Below, piece after piece: positions 48,301 through 58,300 of a stretch of DNA of 64,000 nt (the first letter of the stretch is position 1; each line of letters opens with the position of its first letter). The position numbers and the translations under genes were made by a program. Where the stretch lies: contig OX291549.1 in the NCBI GenBank assembly GCA_946406115.1, positions 17,135,901 to 17,199,900 on the forward strand, in the 5' to 3' direction. Source of the DNA: Apoda limacodes (lineage: Eukaryota > Arthropoda > Insecta > Lepidoptera > Limacodidae). The notes below the pieces were generated by a model. That model made no database searches, had not been told where the DNA came from, and saw nothing but the letters and a program-made list of their open reading frames with translations.

Positions 48301-49027
48301 CAGTCCCTACAACGAAAAGGCCTATGTAACAGCGTATATGGGTTCTAAGGTGTGACAAAGAACTCCTTGCAGACGCACTGTGGGATGGTAGGAACTAGCC
48401 GCAGGTATCGTGTTAAAAAATCTCTCAGAACACAGCGCATTAATGATGATTTATTTTATAATACATTAGGGAGGCAAAGTTGGTCTTCGCACTTAAGGGT
48501 TTAATAACGCGTGAAATAAATCACGGTAGTTGTCAAGGGTCATTTTGGTATCCAGGTGAGGGCTTAACATATTAAGCAAGCTCCTATAAATCTTATCTCT
48601 TTGTAAATTTAGGTAGATTCTCCCTAAATTGGGACTAACAGTTAGCTAGTAGCCTATATATGTATCATCATTTTAAAAAATACAGATGAACACTTTTGTT
48701 GTGACAGCAGTGATGGAACTCTTGTCTCTTAATTTGAGGAATATAGAACTGCAAGCTTGTATTGCTAATGATATGATGGTTTACAATTTACATGCCAAAA
48801 TCTCACATCATGGAGATCACATTAACTGGTCCCTCTAAAACTTGACGTTGCTCAGCAAGAATATTGTGTTTTTCCATATTCGGAGTGCTTGTGTGTACCG
48901 TAATTATTTCTTTTTTAGGTATTGCTCCTCTCTTTAGGTACACGCTTACACCTTGTAAGCTCTTTCGTGCCGCTTTTACACTGGACTCCGACATTGGCCC
49001 TGGTGGAATTTTTCTTTGTGGTTCCAT
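39188..49027 (-). CDS. WD40-repeat protein, uncharacterised; six exons, 398 residues
   Basis: The exons are 49027-48807, 46453-46239, 45006-44817, 41288-41087, 40212-40015 and 39358-39188. They sum to 1197 nt with every junction in phase. WD40 proteins fold into a propeller that scaffolds complexes. Several blades are visible: EIAAGFTDGVIKTFSC, NMLLTSYVNGCIKCWTY, FVTFGDDSRLNMY, a full GH...WD unit (MDGHTSRIFACTF, ELISGGWDDAVMCWD), ILTCSWQDNDNIQLWDYGS and MMVCGGSDSNILRLVD. The first 65 or so residues (MEPQRKIPPGPMSESS) are charged and probably unfolded. The C-terminus (GGVYAFDFGPIKRKP ... RLMTVEIG) is not typical of any WD40 family I can name. I do not know its partner or function. The Met start follows a likely acceptor, so extra 5' exons (perhaps 52340-52540) remain possible. 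Introns are crowded with LINE and MITE debris. Confidence 0.85.
40015..40212 (-). CDS. WD40 gene, coding exon 5
   Basis: The acceptor ATTCTAG precedes 40212 and the donor GTCAGT follows 40015, phase 0 at both ends. It encodes ILTCSWQDNDNIQLWDYGSC, then KLIETIVPDK and MMVCGGSDSNILRLVDIGMK, two further blades. Confidence 0.85.
40959..41079 (+). repeat. 'TAAGCGGTCACC' family fragment beside a splice donor
   Basis: It reads AACGTAGCCTATAGACGC, TTTCAACACCAGGGGATTAC, GCGAGTTACCGACTC and AAGAACCCCATATTGTAGTC, matching copies at 17688 and 41478. The right end lies only about 8 bases from the donor of WD40 exon 4 (GT at 41086-41085). Confidence 0.7.
41087..41288 (-). CDS. WD40 gene, coding exon 4
   Basis: The acceptor TATTTGCAG precedes 41288 and the donor GTAACT follows 41087. 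It carries the clearest WD unit: DGHTSRIFACTFNPKSNHEL, then ISGGWDDAVMCWDDRQPY, followed by GEGLDFDKTGKQ in phase 0. A dispersed repeat fragment ends within about 10 bases of the donor. Confidence 0.85.
41478..42045 (+). repeat. 'TAAGCGGTCACC' family, longest copy
   Basis: This copy is about 570 bases. It includes GCTTACGGTCCACCTGATGG, CAACACCAGGGGTATCACTC, CAACCTCAGCGCTCGCGG, CAGAACGCATCCCATTGTAC and CCATATGGGGCCTAACTTGC. Both strands contain open frames (for example 41517-42044, plus), but none resembles a gene; they follow repeat sequence. In minus orientation it may be the 3' end of a jockey-like LINE. Confidence 0.7.
42140..44090 (+). pseudogene. CR1/jockey-like LINE relic (endonuclease, linker, RT parts)
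   Basis: Plus-strand pieces follow LINE order. Endonuclease: VVVSESWLKPCHPSIAYSPP, GFHLIRNDRIQRSGGGVAIY and LRSHIPCSIVS at 42300-42455. Linker: HAPVRPVRIKDRPAPWLTEE and RNHAKFKFKKYPTKRN at 43010-43140. RT: LDFSNTFNTVDFDVLL at about 43460. C-terminal: LRRLRFFLPIPIKIALAQS and LLMPFLDYADVSYPDL at 43800-43910. Stops and deletions separate them. It lies in the intron between WD40 exons 4 and 3, antisense to the gene. Confidence 0.82.
44817..45006 (-). CDS. WD40 gene, coding exon 3
   Basis: The acceptor CATCCAG precedes 45006 and gives a seamless join LLTSY-VNGCIKCWTYRYDE. The exon continues with GLSYHPHYSKFVTFGDDSRL and ends ..RSFYS plus two bases at donor GTTGAT after 44817. The donor is weaker than the others in this gene. 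Confidence 0.82.
45730..46035 (+). pseudogene. RTE-like LINE 3' end
   Basis: The string IRKRTIQR-like, then SELKCQCRYWPRGI, then DDLKRVSGGGWMRKEKDQK, WRAIEEVYVQQ is the worn C-terminus of an RTE-type polyprotein (usual layout KLKWQWAGHV ... RWMR ... EAYVQQW). It ends with TGAAAATGAAAATGAC repeats. It lies between WD40 exons 3 and 2. Confidence 0.7.
46239..46453 (-). CDS. WD40 gene, coding exon 2
   Basis: The acceptor is TGATACAAG before 46453 and the donor GTGAGT after 46239. The first base completes Ile (..MI-KDIMCCKYTEDFKEIAAGF), and the last leaves T for the next exon. It holds one full blade core (GFTDGVIKTFSCVDG) and the start of another (ITS/VTSIKHRPLSP). Confidence 0.82.
46583..46800 (+). 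repeat. 'TAAGCGGTCACC' family, degraded copy
   Basis: Matching blocks are GGTTAGCGGTCGCCTGTATA, GGCGCTTGTAAAACTAGAGG, AATCTAAGCGTTTGCGGGAG and TGTGCGTGACCACTTC. It is more diverged than the copy at 41478. Confidence 0.6.
46886..47881. mobile_element. Non-autonomous hAT-like element with 8-base target duplication
   Basis: The ends are inverted copies of TAGGGATTGCAATCCCGCA, itself holding the palindrome GGGATTGCAATCCC. GTTGTGGT stands at 46878-46885 and 47882-47889 as a perfect 8-base duplication, diagnostic of hAT-like integration. Near the right end are repeated GCGGGATCC and GATCCGCG motifs. No transposase is encoded. A second, TTAA-flanked element is nested at 47254-47601. It lies in the intron between WD40 exons 2 and 1. 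Confidence 0.88.
47254..47601. mobile_element. piggyBac-like MITE nested in the hAT element
   Basis: Inverted arms of about 75 bases begin GAGAATACGATTCGGAGCGC at the left and, read inward from the right end, GAGGATACAATTCGCGGCGC. Both continue through CTTCAT-CAAACGATTTT. TTAA at 47250-47253 and 47602-47605 is the duplication used by piggyBac-type transposases. The arms are about 80-85% alike, so the insertion is not recent. Confidence 0.8.
48290..48500 (+). repeat. 'TAAGCGGTCACC' family, degraded copy
   Basis: GACGCACTGTGGGATGG, CTAGCCGCAGGTATCGTG, CTCTCAGAACACAGCGCATT and GGGAGGCAAAGTTGGTC correspond to the second half of the copy at 41478-42045. Confidence 0.5.
48807..49027 (-). CDS. WD40 gene, first supported coding exon
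   Basis: The exon encodes MEPQRKIPPGPMSESSVK, then KSLQGVSVYLKRGAIPKKE and EQRQVLEGPVNVISM. It ends two bases into a codon before donor GTGAGA. An acceptor-like CATTAG sits eight bases upstream of the ATG, suggesting a spliced 5' UTR. No domain is recognised in this N-terminal extension. Confidence 0.75.
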
Positions 49028-50179
49028 AGTTATTTCTAATGTTATGAGGATAATTACCTATTATATAAAATAAATAATCGGTATGCACAAAAATTTGGCG
49101 TATCTTATTTACAAAAAAATGACGTTATATATCAGACTGAATTAATTGCCACAGAGTAATGATAAAAATCTGACATCTATCCGCCATGAGTGAGTGCATC
49201 AGATTGGTTAGTGTTTAATAAAGTAGGTATGGTAATTTACGCCCACTGTCAAACAACGCCCAACCTTCAGATAACGTAGCTATTTTAATTCGACTGAGCC
49301 GCGTAACAGCTCACGTACGCATAAAGTACACCAATAGGAACACCCCTAGCGTAAACGCAAGTATCTTTAGCCACTATCATACAAGATACGCATTGTGCTT
49401 CAAGGGCCTCTTTACGGACGTCGGTGTTATACAAACTGCTGCAATGTAAGGTTTTAGTGATTTTGTTATACCTATTTCTTCTAAAATCTTATAGTTTACT
49501 ATAGTGTAGGTAACAAAACCTTACCCCCTGTTAAGGGGTGAACGGATATAAGATCTCAACCGACCCAAATGTCAATCTCACCTGCATGCGGGCGACGGCG
49601 ACCAAATGGTTTGGATGTTTTCCCTGCTAGACAGCTGCGATGCTCTGGCGATTGAGTAGTGACGGTAACACAACACTTCCAACGGGGCAACCGGTCTGAA
49701 GAGGCCTAGTTGGCCTTTTGGGACTAAATACATTCAAAAAAGAGCAATGCAGAAAGACTTCTTCTTTTTACCCCTAAATGCCCTAAGAATACTTCAATGA
49801 CTACACAGAACACATCAACAAAATATGTGAAATACAACTAAAGAATTAGTTTGCCGAACAATCCGACTAGCGCCCGGCGTCACGAAATATCACGAGTCCC
49901 ATCCCGTTAAATGTATTACCGAAGAAGAAAATGCAATTAAAAAAAATAAGCGATTAAAAAGAAGACAAAAAAATCATTATTTGAAATAAGCAATGTAGGA
50001 TGTGAGAAATCTTATCAAGCAGAGAAAACTGAAAATATATTTAATATAAAAGACTAAACTTAGGTAATTTTAGGTATTAATGAAGTAAAATATAGTATAA
50101 ATAGTAAAAAATTTTTGCACCAACTACACAAAGTTCGGACGACGACATTGAATTTGTTACAAAGAAGTTAAAGAAGTCA

Positions 50180-50425
50180 TGGAGAGTATCACACAGGAAG
50201 TAGTCATGGTTCAGGTGATATAAATGCAAAACTTGGAAAGGAAGCACTATAAAACAGTAGGTAGCTTTGGTCTGGGAATGTAAGGTTCGATCGGGTACTA
50301 CAGTTCTGCAATGAAAGGACTTGATAATATACAATACATGACAAACGCCTAGAAGACTGTACACGTGGAATTCTCCCCAGCATACAGCTAGACACATCGT
50401 CAGGAACGATATCCATATAAATGCA
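50180..50425 (+). pseudogene. LINE endonuclease relic (left part)
   Basis: A plus-strand frame reads GDINAKLGKEAL, matching the GDFNAxxG motif of LINE AP-endonucleases, followed by NVRFDRVLQFCNERT before decay. A dispersed repeat at 50427-51130 separates it from RT-like pieces further right. Confidence 0.55.
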
Positions 50426-50426
50426 T

Positions 50427-51130
50427 ACTAATATTATAAATGCGAAGTCTGTCTGTCTGTTACCTCTTTGCGCTTAAACCGCTGTACCAATTAATAGTTT
50501 GAGAAAAGACATAGGCTACTTGAAAGCGTCAAGCGTGGGTCGGTTTTTTACTATGATTGAAGAGTTGCCGTAGAAATCCTACACCGATAATCGTATTTAG
50601 GGCGGGTGGAACCGCGGGCAAATTTGGCATGGAGATAGTTTAAGTGCTGGGAAAGGACATAGACTACTTGAAAACGTCAAGTGTGAGTCGGTTACTTTTC
50701 TAAAAAAAAAATTAATTCATATTTTTTCTATTGAAATCGTACACTGATAACCGAATTAAGGGGTGAAACCGCAGGCAAAAGCTAGTATTATAATGCGATA
50801 TAACTCTGTCTGTCTGTTAACTCTTCACGCTTAAACTGCTGTACCGATTAATTGGAAATTTGGCATGGAGATAGTTTGAGTCCCTGGAAGGACATAGGCT
50901 GTATTATAATGCGATATAACTCTGTCTGTCTGTTAACTCTTCACGCTTAAACCGCTGTACCGATTAAGTGGAAATTTGGCATGGAGATAGTTTGAGTCCC
51001 TGGAAGGACATAGGCTACTTGTAAACGTCAAGTGTGAGTCGGTATTTATTTCTACAATGAGGAGTTTCCGTTGCAATCCTACACCGAAAATCGAATCTAG
51101 GGCGGGTGAAACCACGGGCAAAAGCTAGTT
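50427..51130 (-). repeat. Dispersed repeat, tandemly duplicated
   Basis: It starts ATACTAATATTATAAATGCG and ends GGTGAAACCACGGGCAAAAG, CTAGTT. Between are four related segments: one from 50427, a partial one from 50620, and two near-identical head-to-tail units (period about 109) starting TATTATAATGCGATATAACT at 50787 and 50893-50896. The last two differ at only a few bases, so this duplication is recent. Confidence 0.78.
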
Positions 51131-51139
51131 TACTATATT

Positions 51140-52200
51140 ACGATACAAGCCCGTTCCAGAAACTCAATAGTTTATAACTTACCCTGATGCTGAAATTGGT
51201 TCGTATCACAATCCTCTAGTGGCAAAATTAAAGAAAATAAATTTAAGGGGAAGTTAGACAGGAGAACTAATATTGACAACATAAAAATCAATATGTAAAC
51301 CTAGACACCAAAGAAACACAAAACCAAGGAATCAATTTAATTAAAAAGAGACAGATAGAGACAGAAATAAGTAGTTAAGACCGGCTCTAAGAAACAATTC
51401 TGACAACAGTGAAAATTTGTTTGGTGTACTATAAAAGTGAGCCAAAATTTAAATGGATAACAGTTTATTAACTAGACCTCATGGAACAAAGGAAATATAT
51501 TTTATTTGTATATAAAGAAATAGATAAAGACAAATATAAACCAATAGATAGCGAGGTCGGAACGAAAACCAGAGAACCTAAAGATAGGTGCCTGAATGAA
51601 GACTGTGCAGAAATAGAAGACAAAGAGAAGAGGAAGGCTAGTTTTAACTTGCACAATAGAGTAAAGGTGAAGTGAATAGTTTACAAATACACAAAAAAAC
51701 AAGTGGTAACCTTACAAATGATAAAAAAAAATACTGTTTACTAATAAAGAATAACAGTGCAAAAAAAAAAAGCAGACCTAGTCATAGATGTAATAAGCAG
51801 ACAGGATCGGTTAGAAGGACCTTTTATCCTTACATTTACATGAAGAAACATCATTCAGATGATTGGCTTCAATCCACATTCCACCCACTGCCTACGAATG
51901 AACCATGCGAATAACTAGAGACTAACCTTATTAAGTGATGAGCCACACTTTAAAAGTATTTTTGACAATAATGCATACAAGGATTTACAGTAAAATAGAA
52001 AAAAACATCTCAGAAAATCAATTTGGATTAGGATAGGAACAAGATTGGCCATAGTGGCCATTCAAGTTCTGATACGGAACAGCTTGGAATTCAACAAAGA
52101 CGCCAAGCATTCGAAATAGTAGTTAATATGGGTTGTCTATTCGCCAAGAAGTACCGATTTGGTCGAATATACTAAAAAATAACAACATTCTGCAAAGTGT
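51140..52200 (+). pseudogene. LINE relic, RT entry region
   Basis: At 52010-52120 the frame-shifted string ISENQFGLG, FRIGRGTRLAIVAIQVLI and EFNKDAKHS is the decayed form of the RT motif that often reads EEQFGFRKGRGTRDAI. The DNA before it is A-rich with Lys-rich nonsense frames and probably belongs to the same element. No ends were found. Confidence 0.5.
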
Positions 52201-52423
52201 ATAATCTTAAATAAAAAAAAGCGCGTATTACAGGAAAAATTAAACAATGTCTCTTAACTTCTAAGTACTTAGCGAAAATGCCTTCGTAGACTTAGTTAGG
52301 TATGCGATCTGCAAGATAAACTTCATTGCTGAGAACTATTTATGAATTAAAAGTAAGTAGGTGAAATTTCAAATTATGTACATATGGCACAATAAAGCCG
52401 AACCAATTGTTTTTGTACTCATT

Positions 52424-52541
52424 CCAATAAGATACGGTAGCCTCGGCACGTGGATCAAACCTGTCCTTGCCCGCTTTAGTTGGAACCCTTATAGTTTCCT
52501 CATTTTCTTCCATCCGTATCAGCAAATTCATTTCGCCGTCT
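52424..52541 (-). CDS. Candidate exon of unknown gene (possible 5' exon of the WD40 gene)
   Basis: After an acceptor-like ATTTCTTCAG, a minus-strand frame reads NQRKDGEMNLLIRMEENEET, then IRVPTKAGKDRFDPRAEATV and SYWNE, before a weak donor (GTACAA) at about 52423. The sequence looks like real protein. It does not join the WD40 first exon in phase with the splice sites I prefer, although an alternative upstream acceptor of that exon (after ..ATAATAG, phase 0) leaves the link open. No family is recognised. Confidence 0.3.
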
Positions 52542-53217
52542 TTTCTTTGATTCTGAAGAAATTTTCCTTTTAATTAATTTAATGATTTACATTGTTTTTA
52601 GTAGACCCAAAATTAGTAATAATACATACAAATACCTGTCTACTTATGGAAAGCTTTCTGTTTTGTTGATTAAAAATGAAAAAAAGAGAGTTGCATTGTT
52701 TGTTTTTTTTTCCTCAATAATAAACCTGGTGGAACAAACCTCCAACAAAATATATTTTTTTCTACACAGTATGAACTTTTAATCTGATTTTTTAGATATC
52801 CGAAATTTCTGTTACCTAGCTACAAAAATGTGACTACCTCTGCAAACCAGCGATACGAGACCTAGATATCTTATAGCCCGCTATATTTTGTTTGGATTTT
52901 CTTCTTTTAAATAACATATAGCTTTGTGTTCCATAAGAAAATGTAAAAACGTAAATGCAAAAAAACTATTTTTTTTTAATGCGCAACTTTAAGGGCAACC
53001 GGCATTACTTAATAAGTTTGGCTCACGCGCCAGTTACTATGGATACGGGTTTGAAAGGACATATCGTTAATTAGTACTGAATAAGAATCTCAAAATTTTT
53101 GACAGCACTTTAACCTTCTGAGTACCATACACCTTTTTTGGAGTCTCTTTTTGAAGGAATTGTTAGTGTTACACAAAAAAAACAATATTTTAAAAATTGT
53201 ACATCAGTTGTATTTAA

Positions 53218-53223
53218 TTTATT
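53218..53223 (-). terminator. Candidate poly(A) signal of slingshot
   Basis: AATAAA on the minus strand lies about 170 bases beyond the slingshot stop codon at 53392-53390. Confidence 0.4.
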
Positions 53224-53389
53224 CTCTCTTTTAACATTTCTCTATGCACAAACAGCCATTTAATACAATTTATGTGATAGACAATACAATGTGATTTCAT
53301 TTTTGCAATTTGTAAATAGTATATAAAACTCTACAATGATAAAATATCGCGTTTGGCAAGACTTAATAAATAAAAAAACATAAATACTT

Positions 53390-55382
53390 CTACATAGTAT
53401 TATATACAGGATTTGAACATCTAGTACTCGTTCGGTTGAGCCTCGTCAACGGATGTGTCTTACCGTGTTGAACTTGTTTCTTGTTTTGAGCTTTCGACAT
53501 CACAGTTGATAGCATACCGTTCGGAAGGTCGACAGGGGCGAGGGAAAGGACCGTGGGCGCGGGCGGGGGGCGCACGGCCCCGCAGAACGAGTTGCGGAAC
53601 GCCCCCGCCGCCCGCGCCCCGCTTTCCGAGCTCAATCTGCTCTTTTTGGACGTCCACTCGACCGTTCTTGATCTATTCGGCTCGGCGCTCTCCTGCTTTG
53701 GCTGGTCGTACCTGCCGACCAGGTCTCTCACGGAGAGGTCCTCGCCGGTGGGAGGCGACGCCGGATTGTCTCTGAGTTCGCGAGCTCGACCTCTAGACTC
53801 AGACCGTCGCAGCGAGTCGGACTCAGAACGCGCTTCGAACTCCTTCTTTAAGTTGCTGACAAGGCCGGTGGGAGCCGGCGGCAGCGCTCGCGGAAGGTCA
53901 CCCTGCGAGGCACAGTTGGCACGCCGCCGCCGTAACGCCGACCGCACCCACGTGTCCGGCACGCGCCCGCTCCAAGTCGAAGCGCCACGATTCCGCGTTC
54001 GCTCTATCCGAGCCTCTTCACACACCGAGTTCAATATGGCACACCTTTCGTTAAACTTCCTCTCGTTCTCTGATATATCGGCGGATAATTTGGTCAAACG
54101 ACGAGATTCCGTGTGCTCGGTGATAATTCCGAGATCGGAAGCGGGCTTCGCGGGCTCCGTTCGTTCGTCGCCAGCCCTGCCGGCGGGCTCGGGTAGCACC
54201 CGTGCCGCCCGCGTGTCGGCCGACCCCCAGGACGAGTGCCGAGAGAGATCCGCCACCACTGCACTATCATTCGAACTCCACGAGCTCTGCCGACTAGGAC
54301 CAACTTCCTCCCGCAATCTCCGTTCTTCACACTCTAAATTACGATCTAATAAATTACATATAATGTCACTCGCTTTCGTTTTCATGTCTATTATACCACT
54401 ATCACTTTTAACTATATTATCACTTTCGCTAGAGTTACGTTTGTCTTCAAATCTCGATGGAGATTCCCCTGGATCCCATGTGTGAATTTTCTCTACTTCT
54501 GTAACTGAGTGAGAGTATTTCTGACACGAACTTTTCGATGGGGATATTGGTAAAGTTTTGTTAGTTCCATCTGCAGCATTGACGATCGTCGAAAGGGACG
54601 CGTCTGATGATCTATTACTGCTAGGCTCATTTTGATTACCAAAATTTAACCTTTGATAACGTCGACTGAAATCCCTTCGATCGCTTGAAGCTGCATTTTC
54701 TATTTCATTTACTATGTGCTTCACCGATAATACTCCCTCTTCTTTAAGCCTAATTATTTGGTTAGGAGATACACTGTAGCTTCCGTTAGCGCAAGGCATC
54801 AGCATGTGTCTTGTTTCGAATATCAAGTTTTCGAGCGAAACAGAAGTAGGCGGAAGGAGTTCCGAAGCGAGCTTGGTGTCGGGGGACCAGGACCTCGGAC
54901 GCCCCGTATAGGAACCTGTCAGTGCTAAGACCAAGGGCGTCGTATCAACTACTTTGTTTTCAGTTTTCGAAGTGGTTTTCGGTGATTTCAAATTAGTTTC
55001 CGACTTAGACCTCTGCAGCTTTTCTTTATTTTTCATTGCATCGAGTATACCTTGGTACGTTTCGAGTTGGCTTCGAAAATTCGTATTGGGTTTAATGCAA
55101 TTTCTTTTTGCTTTTACATAACTTAAAGCTTTGTCAAAATTCCAATTATATGCTTTCATAGCATAAGCGATGACCACAGATGCGGATCTGCTGATTCCCA
55201 TCTTACAGTGTACCAGCACTTTAGAGCCATCGTTCCTAGCTTTATTGATGTACTTGAATGTGTTGTCCCAGTGTTTGAGTAGGTCAGTCTTTTCATCGTC
55301 ATACACTCTAATGTTTAGATAGTCGAACATGCCAGGGAAGAAGTTGTCTATCTCTCTTGTCACATTCAGTATGTGCCTTATC
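53390..55382 (-). CDS. ssh: Slingshot last exon (catalytic loop and C-terminal tail)
   Basis: This exon is 1993 bases, entering with one base that completes Gly and ending at a stop at 53392-53390. The first 40 codons or so complete the phosphatase core up to the P-loop HCKMGISRSASVVIAYAMK. The rest is a disordered tail with phosphosite-like Ser clusters (RQSSWSSNDS, RHSSWGS). Base composition changes inside the exon: about 53500-54320 is very GC-rich for this genome, while the catalytic part is AT-leaning. A 310-codon antisense frame at 53553-54485 is a by-product of that composition. Confidence 0.95.
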
Positions 55383-58300
55383 CTGTAAACAAATCAATTG
55401 AAATCATTAGATACTTAAGTAACAACACTATCCAATCTTTACAAATTTATTTTCTTGTACTGATTTATTTTAAAAATAAGATTAAAAATCGTCTATATAA
55501 ATTAAAGTAAAACATTGCTATGCCACTACCTAATCTGTTACGTGGGCATTTGAAATCTAATGTTTTTATATAATTTTATTTTAAGCATTTCCTTAATCAC
55601 TTTAATCTGTCTTTATAAAAAAAAAACACTCCACAAGCCGTCCACTGTTGGACATAGACCTGTACTAATGAATGCCACCACACCCAGTCCTCCGCCTTTC
55701 TCATCAATCTACTACCGGCTACCTTTTTTAAGTCATCGGTCCACCTGGCTGGAAGGCTCCACCTCACACTGTGCTAAATAGTAGATTAAATAAGATTGGT
55801 TGTGCTGCAGTCAAGATTAGATGATCTTGACTACTGGAATTTTGATGTTAAATCACTTCGAATTCCAACTCCAACCAAGATTGAGTAAATTTAATCAAAT
55901 TAATTTAAAACGTGTTTCAAATCACATGATTTATTTCAAAGTAACCATTGATTTAAAATAAAACCCAAGGATGGTAGAAACTTAAAAAAAGGATGATTTA
56001 AATCAAATAAAAAGGATACTTTTTTGTGAGTAAAGTAATTATCATTTAATTATGAAATTATTAAATCAGTATCAGTTTCATGTTTTTCGATTCAAGTATC
56101 GACCAGATTTATTTTACAATCTTTATTTTTATGGAATAATGCCTGCAACAATATTTTTTATGAAATCTTTTAATAACTGTGAATTTTAATTATTAAAAAG
56201 TAGAAAAATATGAGCTACTCAAAATAGCAAATAATAATGGTTAATTCGACTCTGCCGTCAAAGTTTACGACAAAAGTATCAAATGTTCAACCCCTGCGTG
56301 AAATTTTACTATTCGGGCGAGTTAACATGACACCAGGTGCTGATAGAAGGTGCGTTCTATTGACAGCATTGAGAGCTATGACATCGCATAGGCATTGAAA
56401 TCGTTCTGTTCACCAAATGTCAACAAACAGTATGGCCGTTCACTATTTTGACAGCGAATCCACTGCTTTACCTCCCTAGCATGTGCAGCCAATGCGTTGA
56501 ATGCGGTCCGGAAGTGACTTCATAGCACATTCATTTTTGGTCAACAGAACGATCGAATGTCCGCATAAACAGCATTGAACGCATTTAATGCGTATAACCG
56601 TACCTTACCGTAACCAAAACAGAAGAAAAAGCCGGAAAATATTTTAAGTCCGGTTCTATTTTTCTTCCACCCCTTTTAGTTACTCTGACATTTTTTTTGC
56701 ACACTCTACATTGAATAGACTTAACGCGGCCAGATGTCATGATAATTCGCCCGAGTTATACTTTTTTATACATTTTAGGGTAGCCACTATGATCATTTAC
56801 TAGCATTTTAATATTGCATGCTTAGTTGAATTAAAAAAAAATCAAACTTATCAAAAATATCTAAAGAATCACATTGATTTAATTTTAAATAAAAAATCAT
56901 GATTTTTTCCAACCCAGTTCCAACTGAGCTACCAAGGCAGTTGTCATTGTAAAGTTAGTCTGAAAATAATTTATTTCTTTAAAAAAAAATATAATAGCAT
57001 ACCCATTTCGTTGCAATTCTTCTAAGTTACTAGCATTCCATTCAGAGCCAAGGTAAACATGTTCAAATATTTCCGTCGGCGCGTCCATTTGTCCAAGTAT
57101 AGTAAGCATCTCGTGGTCAATGAAGGACTTATACTCGGCCAGGTCTACATCGAGGTCTTCTTCCAGTCGACCACGGATCGCCTTGCTTGTAACTTCATCC
57201 AGGTCAACACTCATCATTATCTCCTTCAAGGTACAACGGATTACACGCTCCGTTTCATCCCTTTCATGTGGCCTGTAGATTAGAATGAAATTGCTGGTTA
57301 CAATAAATTCAATATGATTTATTTATACCACTAAGATGGCAAACAATCATACGACCTGCTGTATGTTAAGCAGTTGCCGTGACCTATGGAGGCTTGTAAA
57401 ATCAGGGGTATTTATTCACTGATGGCATTTTGTTGGTTTGAAACATATTTAAAATATCACGTACGTAAATTATGTGTTTATTTTGTAGTAATACTGTATC
57501 GGTTTTCATAATTAGCTTTAAGTAATAGTCTTAACCAAAACTACCCAAATTTTACCATCATATTTAATGAAATCATCTGTAACCATGCTCTCGAACCACA
57601 AAAGGCGGTCACTCCTGAGCAGCACCAATTGATAAACATTATAAGTTTAATGTACCTTGCGAAAAATCTCACCGTTGCACAATAATAACTACATTACACA
57701 CTACATTAATGACTCACAGTTCTCGTAGTGCTAACGCACTGGTCGAAAATCAGTTTTCGAGGTCAAAAAACTAGGTCGTATTAGCAAACAAATACAGAAC
57801 GAAAGCCAAAGTTCATTAGACTACAATTAGAGACAGTTTAATTATCCATTGATGACAACCAAGTGGCATAATTAGTAGCACGTTGGACTGCCAATTAAAG
57901 AGTCCTGGGTTTAGTTACCGGTATCGAGTAAATGATATTGTTACAATTTGTAAATTGTAGAAAATGTTTCAAGTCCGGTTTGCGCTCAGTTGAGCGATAT
58001 TACATATTACGTTCGATACGGACTACGATCAGTGTAAGGTAGATATTACATTGTAAACTATTGAACACAAAAAAAAAACTGTTCAGTGCAACAGTTGACG
58101 TTGTTCGTTATTTCTCTAATCAACCCTTCGGAGATAAGTGTCTTAATGATTTATTTATTTATTACCTTCTCTTGAGGGAAGTTATTATAATAGGTCCGAA
58201 AATTCCAGCTGCTTGTTTTTATCGGTAAAAAAAATATTTTTTTAAAGTCTCTCAAAAATCTCGGTTTAAAATCTTAAATCTGCATATATAAATACTTAAA

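Noticed and set aside
53553..54485. 310-codon plus-strand ORF
   Set aside because: It is antisense to the GC-rich slingshot tail, has no family resemblance or splice context, and is explained by base composition.
57855..57940. Functional tRNA gene
   Set aside because: A- and B-box-like sequences are present, but the anticodon arm does not fold, so it is at most a SINE head.
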